Shown: positions 38,601 through 50,600 of the stretch, piece after piece | Layout of the letters: every line of letters starts with the position of its first letter | How positions within the stretch are numbered: the first letter of the stretch is position 1 | Assembly: GCF_964340395.1 (NCBI RefSeq) | Contig: NC_135558.1 | Span: 15,640,000 to 15,703,999, forward strand | Length of the DNA stretch: 64,000 nt | Direction: 5' to 3' | Source of the DNA: Glandiceps talaboti | Taxonomy: Eukaryota; Hemichordata; Enteropneusta; Spengelidae | Notes under the pieces: model-generated | What the model was told of the DNA's origin: nothing | What the model saw: only the letters and a program-made list of their open reading frames with translations | Database searches by the model: none | Position numbers and translations under genes: made by a program

Positions 38601-41600
38601 GCTGTGGTCTATCCATAGATAAAGAATCATCGACATTGAGGAATCAAGATGGGGTAACTAATGTGCGACGTGTCCTAATGGTAATAATGTATGCCGTTAT
38701 TATTATTACTGCCGTTACTGTTTTAGTGGTAACATGTTGTTACACAAGAAAGATTAGACATGAACAGATGGAAACAAATCGACGAGTGAGCGCAATGTCA
38801 GACGTTCATGTCCGTTTGAATTATCATGTGACACGAAGGTAAGATCTTAATCTATCCGATATTTAGTAGCAGTTCTTTTATATGAATATTGGAAGATCAA
38901 TATGTTTTGGAAAAAGTACTATAGTAAAGTTTGTGTTAGTTATCACTGCTACCAGGTGTAGTACAATTAATGGATATGAGGATATGTTATACAGTACCGT
39001 AGCCTGCGGGGGGGGGCAAGGGGGGCAGCAGCCCCCCTGAGATTTTGGAAAAAAGAACGAAAAAAGCTACTTTTTGAATACATAGCGACATTATAGTGCA
39101 GGGGCATATGGGTTTTCGTGTGAAATGCATGTTAATTTTATGAAACATATATGGTTACGTTCATTATAGGACCACATATAAAAAAATACATGTTGGCAAT
39201 TTTTATCTTCAAAATTAGTCTTAGGGGGCTAAAAATAAAATGTGGCCCCAAGACCCTATTCTTAACCATTGGTTAGGCAATGAAAACCCATGAATCCATG
39301 TGATTATAGTCAACTTCCATTGATATGGCCTTAGCAACAGCCAACAATGCCAGTATATTTTGCAAAGATAACAACATTTTTTGTTAGTCAGGCCAAAAAA
39401 ATATCAAAACATGTATGAAATATGCCTATCAACAAGACCATGTCCATATCAACAGTCAGAACATTATGTATATTGTAAGAATAACAACAGTAATTGGTAG
39501 GTATATATAAGGGCAGCCTTAATTCTGTTTCTCATGACCCAAACGACCCTAAATGTCTTCAATTAGATGAAAAAAATTTAAATCGACGCCCTATATGGCA
39601 GGGTTAGGAAAACCATGAGTGAATGAAAATTATTTTTTATCGCTGAAATTTGGGCAAATTCAATAAAAGAAACAGTTCAAATGTTCCTTCTGACTTTACT
39701 TGCCATTTCTAAGTCATTCAGAATGTTAAAATATGATTATGAATCGAAGTAATTTAGTACATACATTAATGATAACAAAGTGCACATGTCATAAAAATTG
39801 ATAATACCGTATAGCTTGTAATTTTAATGAGTTATTTGCATAATTAGTGATTTTCAGTAATTACGCTAGATCTTAAGAATGCACTCATCCTCTGGTGTTG
39901 TATGGATGTGTGAGCTGATTAAAAATATGCACTTCTGATCTCAATAGATATAACACTTAATCGATAAAATAGAGAAAATATCACTGTATACTAGCACATG
40001 TATATATTTACATGTCATACCTCTCAATAAACGGTTCATGCATATATTCGGAACAAGTAGCCGGTGGGGGTCAGCTATGAAACGGTGATGCGAAGCCCAG
40101 GGTTAGTCGAAGCTCCACTAAAACTACATCGAGCTGTAAGCCATTAATACACGTACAATTACTGAAATTTAACTAGCAAATTACAGTCTACCATCTTTGA
40201 AACAAGTGAATATATCCATCGCCCTTTTGTAATAAAACTTGGCGAATCTCATAAGCTTATTATAAGGTGAACAGATTACACTAACCTAGATCGTGTGGTG
40301 GTGTCTGTGGATGGTAGGCTGGTAGCCTGAATGAGAATGAATGGGTACTCTTAGGTAGGTTTTATTTGAGTAGACGTGGTAACAAGGACAAAAATAGTTG
40401 ACAAAACAACTACTTGAGGGGTAGACCTGATTTTTTTTTTCAAAATTATTGTCTAGTATTAAATTGATTTTACTGACACAAAAGAAGAGATTCAGTTGAG
40501 GTTTACTATACGAAAAGTCAAATTTACCCACCTTTACCCAACATTTACCATACCTGTGACCCACCTAACTACCATCTCTGTCAAGGGGTAGTACGAGCCA
40601 AAGTGACACTTTTGAGTGTTCACAGCCCCCAGGGGAGAGGTCACCGGGGGTGAATTAAGTCAAAGGTGTCACTTCGTCTCACACTCACCACATTTACACA
40701 CCCTCTGCTAAAGATTTACCCCGGTGGAAAGACATGGTCAAATATGACTTTTCGTATAGTGATTAAACTAAAATGGTGGACTCTAGTGAAAGTTACAGCG
40801 GGTTAAAAATACACCAAACTCAACTTTTACAGAAGAGGATATGAACAATAAGCTCCAAAGCTTCGTTTTATTTATTGATGTAGTAACTAATGGATATGCA
40901 ATATCATGTCTGGTAGCGCAGAATTTTTCTTTCGACAAGGCGTGAAGGAACAGCAATCTAAAGTTTTGCCTTTATTGAAGGCATTCAGTTTACATCTGAT
41001 ATAAACATATTTTTGATCAATAGCATAGCATCAATTGAATCGTTACTATACAAAGTTATGTATTCGAGTGAATAGACCCAATTATTTTCATTCAAAACTA
41101 CTGTCTAGTCTCTCACTCACGCCATTATGTCGTATGCATTGTCTACGTTTCTACTAGTATAGCTATTTGGTTGGAGTTACATGTCAATTCAAGGGAACAA
41201 CATGAATAGATGTGTTCTCCGCTGTTACATTTGATTACGTTATTTCATCGAAATTCTAAAATAAAACAGGATAAAGGACAATGTAGCATAAAATAAAGAT
41301 GATAAATTCAGTATCTGAAGAATATCTTTTCTAATATTTCAAAGGAACAATATAAATATATACATATTTAGTTTAGTTATTCAGCATGAAGGCACTCTTA
41401 GATTCGATTACGCAACGAACTTCCTCTTGGTCAGTCATGAATAAAGGTTGAAAGTAACAGCAGAGACACATCTGTTGTAAGTATTCATTGCAGATTTGAA
41501 TGTCGTGTACTAGTATATGTGCTGTTGTATTGTCATGTGTGTTGGCGATTTTTCGCCCAAAACTCAACATATAATCTATACACTGAAAGTTTATTTTTTA

Positions 41601-44600
41601 GGACCAGACAGACTATTACATTGCATTATATAAGGTTACACTCAAATGTTATGTTACAACATGACAAACTTTCACAGACACAGACAAACTGATAAAAGAG
41701 TCGCGTGAACCACAGACAAGTACATATATGTGCATGAACCTACAACAGAGGGGCGCGCCCGGTGTTGTTTTTGTACCAATATTTGTCAGTTTGATAGTGA
41801 TAAGAAGTAGACTTTTTTCGTTCTGATCACAGGCGTTTCTATATAACTCCTGCAATGGTAGTATATGTACAAATATACAGCGTCAAAATGATTTAATGTG
41901 TATGTATACATATAATGGGAATATTGATTAACGTTCAGTATATGCAGTTGTCATGGGGAGGGTCATGTTTTACAAAATGGGACAAAGGGGAGGGTCACTT
42001 TTTACGAATGGAGAATGGGGGGAGGGTCATGTTTTTCAGACCAAGTGTGATTTCCTCCGCCCCCTGTTAATACTGAAGGCTCCCTAAACCAACCAGAGTA
42101 TTCATAGTAACTGAAATAATTCATGGTTGGCATACATTTTTGAAAGAATAGCAATCAGCAACATCAAACAATACAGGAAATCAAATAAACCTGAAGCATC
42201 ATACATAATATGCAAATAAATAAGCCAGAATTTATAATATTGTGATTAAAATGCAAAATTATACAACCGTCTACAAGTTTATCGTCTACAGGATGCCCAT
42301 AAGTACATTTATACAGATATAAAGCAATCGTACAGTTCACATATTTTAATTTGCCATCAATATACAGAAAAACCATGATTTTACATCATTTATGAAATTG
42401 CTGCAAAAACTACCCTTAATATTGAAATAAAAATTGCCAACATATATTTTTTTAATTGCTCAAATGATGGGGAACACAATGATATATGTTGGCAAAAATT
42501 AACATGAATTTCACACGAAACCCAAAAATCTGCCATATGCCCCCGCACTATTATTAAAGCATGCGCGATTTAAATTGATGGACTGTACACTGACTCCTTG
42601 CTAATATGTATCTTGTATCTCTATTGTACGCGGGCTTAACTTTGAATAAAAATGTGTCCAGTTAAAAATTGTAACTTTTGCAGCAAATTAAAAATTCTTT
42701 GTGCGGGAAAGTACAAAAGAAGTGCGCACATACACTGTGTATTTTTCGCGAGTAACAGTAGTCTTGAAAGTCTCCTTCATTTGACGACAGCAATTCGCAA
42801 TTATAATGTCAGCGAGTGAAACTAAAAAAAACGGAAAAAGTCGTTCAACGTGAGGTCGCCAGCTATGCTGCATGTAGTGATTCAGAAGATGTGCTCGATC
42901 TCATTTACACCTTGTTCCGTATATTAAAACATTTCATACTGATAAAACGGCAGATCTCTTTTTGGAATATTTGGTGGCCCTGAAAAACTATTAAACTAGG
43001 TACGCAGTTTAAGATCCACTCTTTGAAGATCCACTTTCAATAATTGTGTTCGACGTTGTCTTTAGTTAAAATGTTGTTTGATATAATTATCTCATTGCAC
43101 ACTGACACTAGCGTTATTCCGCAATTCATTTTGAAGCGACAATTTGCTATGGAAAGAATAGCCCTGAATTTTTAAACAGAGCTGTACCTTCGACATCAAA
43201 ATCCAATCTTCAATTTCCATTATAATGATAATGACAAGGAGAATTCACTGAGATCACCTTAGGTTCCGACATAAATGCGGCCATAAAAGTTTTGGGAGTT
43301 GGGTAAAGAAAATGATTATTTTGTTATGTTACTTATTCGAGAAAGCACCATCCATTTTTTTTAAACTTTGAATGTGACATATTTTCGGCAACTACTTTGA
43401 AAGACACGACATTAGGCCAGAAAAAATGAAAAGGCTGTTCAAACTACCCATATATTTTTTCTGGTGATGGGCAATATATCCTCATGCTGGCTTCGCATTT
43501 TTTTCAAAATTAAGGATATTTCTTTATATTTTCTGAATTCATGTAACAATATACATTTGAGTCTATTCCAAATTATATAATATCTTATACAGTCAATGTG
43601 GTTTACTTGGCTCTTGATGCATACAAGCATGAATTGAGATTAAATTAAGCTGTTGCATATCCAATGTGCACTAAAAAGAATTGAACAAAAGTTTACGCCC
43701 ATTGGAGTGGGCTGAGCAATCATTGGGCCATCAAAAGGCTGAGTCTTGAAATGTTTTGCTCTTTTTTAGTCGGGATTCTTTAGAACAAATGAAACTTCAG
43801 GAGAAGTCATTTACCAAGTGCACATCCACAAAATATCTTTCATCTTTGCTACAACAAAATACACTTCCAGATAATATGTAATGCATAGCATAATTGTTTC
43901 AATTCTGGTATTTTATTACCACATTCAAGCATTGTAAGACTTTAAATTATGTCTATGGTTTGATATTTTATGCCTCTAAATCGCCTCCTACACTGTCTTT
44001 TTTTCAATTTTTTTCACCCTTGGAGTTGTCTCCTTCCAATCAGTAGCAATCAATTGTGATAATTGTCTTTGTCCCAAAACTAGGTGGAAGGTGTCTGGCT
44101 AAGTACCTCCCTGTATAGGTTAGAGTTAAGTAGACACATCTCCTTTATGCATTTGAAATCCACATCCTGTGTAAAGTAATTTCGTTAGGAGTATTATTGA
44201 AGTTGGCTATCACTGATATTTTTATGCATCACTGTACCAGATAATTGTATATCTCCACTGTAGTGTAGGTGACAGAAGGGGTGGCTAAAATAATGCTTGA
44301 GTTTCATTTGGCGGTGCTTAACATTTTTTTAGGAAGAGAGGGTGAGAGGAACTACACCATTTGTTTAACCGTAAATTGTGTACATTTCCTAACTGTAGCT
44401 ATGCAGACAAATTGCGATAGTATCAAGATGACTGAATAAGTTATATCTAAACTCGACAAGAAATATTTTTCTATCATTATATATGGTTTGTATTATCCTT
44501 GTCAAGCATTGTGAAAAAATGAAATCGACCTACCTACCCAATGTGATGGATTAGGTTACCCGTTGACCAGCATTTTTTATTTTTTCTGGCCTTGCATATG

Positions 44601-47600
44601 ATATATAATTGCGTATGCTAAAATATATATTATGTAAATTGCATGCACATTTATGTAAATTAGCACCTTTCTAAATTTTAAATGCATGATTGCACCAAGA
44701 CAAAGTTCTGCCCCCTTGGCAATTTGGTCAGTCTACGGCCCTGTTATACCTGGAGTCATGATGGGCGAATGGTTAGCGTGGCCGGCTTGAAATCTGCAGG
44801 TTGCAGGTTCGTTTGTTTATGAATGGTTAAAGTCCCTGGGCAAGATTTGAACCATGATTGTTCCAAAGCTTAGTCAACCCAGCTGTATAATTGAGGAACC
44901 TGTAGGTTAGAGGTTGCAAGGTGAATGCTTTAATCCTATGCGCTCACAGAGGCTGCAATGGATTGTTTGCTCCCAAGGGAGTTGAAGTGTAGAGGGCCTT
45001 TGTACTGGCATTGATCCATGGGTAATAACATTGCGAGCGCCTTTTAAAATACGCGTTGTCAATCCAAATTATTATATTAAGGGATAGAACTATTGCCATA
45101 TGCAGGTTGTTAAAATAAGACTCTCTGTTCGAAGACAGTACATGTTTATACTATAGCTCGCGCAGCAGCGGCTCAATGACTAGTATGCATGCGCGTCGTA
45201 TGTGCTATGCGAAAAAACATGACAGTCACAAACCATTACCGGTCCAAGTGCAACAAACCCGCGGGCTTGCCTGGCGAAAACGGGTGTCATAAAAGTTGTT
45301 TGCATCTCTAAAGCTGTTTGTAGCGTTACTTATAATAGCCTAATAAATTGATAACAACTGATATAAGACGGAGATAAGGTTTGCCTCAATTGACTCACTC
45401 CTTAGAAATGATCTTACGCTGTGAACTACACTTTTACAGCTGTTTACTTGTGTTATGTAAGAGCCCATCATCACATGTGTAAATATTGGTACTCTTTGAT
45501 AACAAGTCCACTTGCTTGGCTAATGGCTTGTCCCAGTAATGAATTGGTGGTTCTCCCAGGGATGCATTACGGCACGCAGTGACTACGCAGGCGCGTTCCA
45601 TATACTAAGTGCATTCTCCACGCGCTATGTACAACCGACATTTGTAATAATTGCCGATATTTGTAATAAACCGAAATGTGTAATAAATTGCCGACATTTG
45701 AAATAAATTGCCAACATTTGTAATAAACTGATGATATTTGTAATAAATTCTGTGAACGACAATTTTCATAAAAAATTAATGATATTTGTAATAGATTTCA
45801 GAGAAAAATTTGTAATAAACCTGCCGAAATTTATAACCAAAAAAAAAACGTTAAGGAGGTTCCTCTCTGGCTTTCAAAGAACTGGAGTTACTCATCCTTT
45901 AACTTGGAAGGGAGATAAAATATCATCATTACAGTGTTCCTAGAATCGATTTTGTCATTTGATGAAAAATTTGAAAAAATCAATTTTGATGGTCAATACC
46001 CCTGGAAAATGACCCAAATCAAGTGTATCAACCCTGGCCCAGGCAGCCGGTCACAAATGAATCTACCCTGCGCGAGCTTATAGGCTTTGCCTAGTTATGA
46101 TATTATTGTATGAAAAGTTAATAGTTCCAGAGGATTGCCGTCGAGACACAATCCAGTTCGGAACTGTGGGAACCCTTAAATTGCCGACTGAATCAAGTTT
46201 TATGTGACAGTTGCACGTGTAATGTGTACATGATAATTGCCAACCTGGAACGTATTAGAACATAGCCAGTCACACAACCTTAATAGGAAACTTGCAAACC
46301 CGCCATGTTGAATGTTGCATCATTGGAAAGGTGATAATAAATACTATTAATTAGTATTGTAAACAATGTTGATACAGTTGTTTGAGCTATAGTGAATCAC
46401 ACAAAGTTAGAGTGAAGAGAGCAATAAGATGTAGGAGTAGAAATTGAACCAATTGTGATTATTAAATAGAAAAATGTCAAGGCTGTTAGAAAGAGAAAAA
46501 AAAACTAATTTCCAAGAATTCATGCATGCGCACAACCAACTTGAAAACTGGACTCCCCCCTGATACCAACAATGGCATCGTATAATTCCCAGTGTGGATT
46601 ATTAATATTATGTGACTTTTTCAAAATATTTGATACAATATTTGCTCTTATATATTTTTAATACATAGGTAGTATAGTTATTAGGAATTTCAGTAATGGA
46701 ATTGTCCGAGAATTATTTTTAATTACTTTATTATCCCCCACGAGGAAATTTGTCTTGCAACAACACATAAAAACATACATATAATCTTACACGTTACAGT
46801 AGTAGTAAGAACCACAGAAGTACGAAGATATTGAAAACTGAGTAAAAGACTACATAAAAACATTCACATTTCCTTTACTTCTTACATTCTCTGATGGTAG
46901 AAGGTACGTAACTGAGCCGAGCACGACGTGTTCTCAAGGATAAAATTCGACACCTGCGACCCGAGAGAAGCATCTCAAAATATTGAACTAAAGCATGGAA
47001 CGGGTCATTTGTAATTTTGTGGCTTTAACAAATGCTCGTTTTCCATATAATGATTTCATGCTTTTACATTCAGTTCCACATATTTTAGTATATGTGTTGG
47101 CAACTGTCTGTAATTTGTTAACATTTAAAAAAGTCAACCCTCCAAACCAGCTTAGAAAGGAAAAAGTAACAACACTCTCAATGTGGCTAGAGTAGAATGC
47201 TTTCAGTATATCTGGTTTAATATTCAGTGATCTTAGTTTACGCAGTAAGTACATTCGCTGTTGGCATTTCTTATATACAGCATCGGTGTTCTGTTGGAAT
47301 GTAAGTTTGTCATCAATGAGTGTTCATAGGCACTGGTATATTGAAACACGTTCTATAACCTCAGAGTTAATTTCAATTGCTTTATCTTCCCTTCTAGATT
47401 TACTAAACTCATTACCATTTCTTTTGTTTTCTTTGTGTTAGCCGTCTGTTAGTAATTAGAAAATCTAACACCCAGAGTATAATGTTGGGGTTGCAATTAA
47501 CTTGTTCACCATCAGATGTGGCTGTATGGTGTTGAAAGCTGGTGAAAAGTCAACGAATAGAATAGAATAGAATAGAATAGAATAGAATAGAATAGAATAG

Positions 47601-50600
47601 AATAGAATAGAATAGAATAGAATAGAATAGAATAGAATACAAGCGACCTATCGGTCAGAATAGCTCCGCTGGGTTTTTTTTTAATTTTATTTTTTATTTT
47701 GGTGACACGTAGAAGTGGTTCAGTTCTTCAGCTCTTCACTATGCAGTTTTGTTTTAGCGATGCAATAAAGTGGTTAGTGGTTCATATGATGTCTCACTGT
47801 AAAAAACATTTTACACAGAAGTTGGTAATGTATTGTACTTTTATACCATAGTCACTATTTTATAACAAAAATCTACTGTTATGAAAAATTGCACAAGATC
47901 TCAGAAAAAAATGACTGGGAAATGCACACAAGAAAAAGAAAAAAAAAAGAGGATTTTGAGGTTGGCTATAAATAATTCCATTGTCTTACAGCTTTAACCC
48001 TGGGAAATTTTAATGATGAATGAAATAAACTAAGGATCTAAAATAATTTTGAGGCAATTTCAATTTCAATTTTCTAACAAATTTACCAAGTCAACAACAT
48101 TCAACTTGTACAAGTTGTAGTAGATATATATAGGGAAGAAATGTATTAATCGCCATCTTAGTTTCCGGACGGCGACAATCCCCGCCAAGTACCCGAAAGA
48201 TAGTCATTCTGGCAGCCATACGTTACAGTGGTAACACTCGTTCATGTTCTATTACCTTTCATAAAGAAAACACAACGAAATGGTTGAAGTGATCTTTTTT
48301 TTTTAATTTCTTTTCATCACAACAACAAAATCTGCGTGATCAAAAGTGTTGTAAACTAAACCAGAAAGAATTATCGGACTGGCTAAACTTCCCGATGAAC
48401 TGGAGTAAGGTCCAAGTCCAAGTAAGCCTCGATAGTACGTGAGAAAATCGTCTCAAACTAGCGATACAACTTTCAAAATATAACTTGACATGTCTTCATT
48501 TGTTAGATTTATACAATTCAAGACGCGTTTTCACTCGAAAACAACAATTCTGTGAATAATGACACTCTGAACGCAGCGATTTCTCGGACGATGTTACCAC
48601 TGTAACGTACGGCTGACAACGACTTGCAATTGCTTCCGGGTTAGTCCCTCGTGCATCCGGGTACCTGGGGTTGTCGCCGTACGGAAACTAAGAAAGATGG
48701 AATTTACAGTGATTCTTGTGACCGGCGCGGCGCCTGTCAGCAGACTCGGCCATTTTTTTCATCATTCCATTGTATTTAAACCTTGTACTTGACATTTCGC
48801 AATATTTATAATTCTCAACAAAATACCTCAACATGCCTCACTTCGCTCGTACTCAAAGCAGCCCCTCGCGGTATGATCACTGATAATTATGACGAGAGAA
48901 CCTTTTCGGATTTACATGTAAAACGGGGAAAGATACGCAAAACATAATGCAAAGTCTGAAGCCAAATTAAAGTTGTGATTATTTTAATTATTTTACTTGC
49001 CAAATATTTGCATTTTGGAAATGGCAAGACACGTTCATGTCGTTTAACTTTACATGTAAACTGTCGGCCAATAAACAAAATTTGGTTGATTCACAGTCCG
49101 CAGTGCTCTTGCATAACTTCAACCGCATGCCTTCCTTACGCAAGTTGTTTTAATTCTGGTTCACTGTCACTCCAAATTGCACGACAATATAGAATTAATC
49201 ACAAGTTACATGTTATCTGAAAACATCACATTTTTATAGTGGGTCTGAAGTGAGATTTTAGTGAGTACCAAGAACGTCCTGTGTTGTTATACTTGCTGTG
49301 GAAAATCGCCCGGTCAAATGAGGTCAGCTTCAGCTTCTGGTCGAATCAGGATAGAGTATGCAAATAAGGACGTTGCGGACTGGCTGATTATGTAGATGGG
49401 GTGCAGAATTTGGATTTGAAGTTTACAACCCTGTTTCGAATAAACGCTTGTCACTTCATGCATTTGGGCGACCAATGCGTAGAATTATGACTACAGCACA
49501 TATTACATTGCTTGTTTGACGTCAATAGTGTCTTTTGAAAAGTGGCAGTTTACTTAAAGTCTCGTCGACTGATTTCCAATATGGCGTCGGTCATTATGCT
49601 CATTAACATATTCATTTTTTTTTTCAAATTACAAAAAAAAAAATCATAAAAAATAAAAATGAAGATGTGCTGACTTGAAATTAACAAACCTGAGTAAGCT
49701 ATCCCCTGCGCATCAACACACCAGGTATCAAAGCAATCTGACAATAAGTTTTCACGGAGATGATGAAAATGACATTTTATGAAAAAAAAATCATAAAAAA
49801 TTGAAAATGGCACAGATCAACTTGGCATGAACAAATCTGAATAGCCTCCCCCCAGGGAACATGCACACCAAATATCTAAGAATAATGACTGTCACTTTCG
49901 GAGAAAATAATGAAAATATAAAAGTTTGACGGACACCTATGATTCACTCTACTCTCTATACTCTATACAACCTATACCTAAAGCTACGCTTTCAGCTTTC
50001 GCTGACAGCGGAGCTAAAAATACGGACAAAAGACTCGGGCTGTTCCAGATGAGAAAGGGCTTCATATAGTAGGGCTAAAATGGCATCTTCAACTGATCTC
50101 TTAGCTCTGCACACAAATTGAAATGGGTCAGTAAGATTCTTAACTTGGTCAGTAATGCAAGTTAAAACAATACTTTCGAGACATTTCATAACAATGGATG
50201 TTAGAGCTATTGGTCTGTAATCGTTTTGAAAAGTGTAGTGAAGATGCTAGCCACTTCTAGATGGCAATGACGACGGAATCTACCAGATATATTATCAGGG
50301 CCATGTGCTTTTCTAGGATTAATACGCTTTAACTTTAAACTAACTCCATCTCTGATATTTGTGGCATATCTTATTGCTCGAATTTACTTGTTACAATATT
50401 TCCAGCATTCTCTTGTTGCTATTGGAAGTTATGTGTGTCAAAACGACAATAGAAATCATTCAGTTCATTAGCGAATGTCTTTGCTTCTGCCACTTCCGTC
50501 TTCCTGTTCGTTTTTTCCAGTTTACCAAAAAGAACAGTGCCATTCCATGCTTTCCTCAAATCACCGGACTGAAACTGACTTTCAATTTTCATTTCGTACC

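Larger units (their letters stand above)
29839..38618 (+). other. Intron 4 (8,780 bp, phase 1)
   Basis: Contents in order: decayed ORF region 30032-31140, CTTCCGTAAGG-type repeat 31870-32510, foldback 32938-33885, hairpin 33960-34101, TIR pair 34102-34510, LINE fragment 34570-35575, direct-repeat copy 36860-37496, and foldback 37697-38210. 31145-31865 and 35580-36855 hold nothing recognised. Confidence 0.7.
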
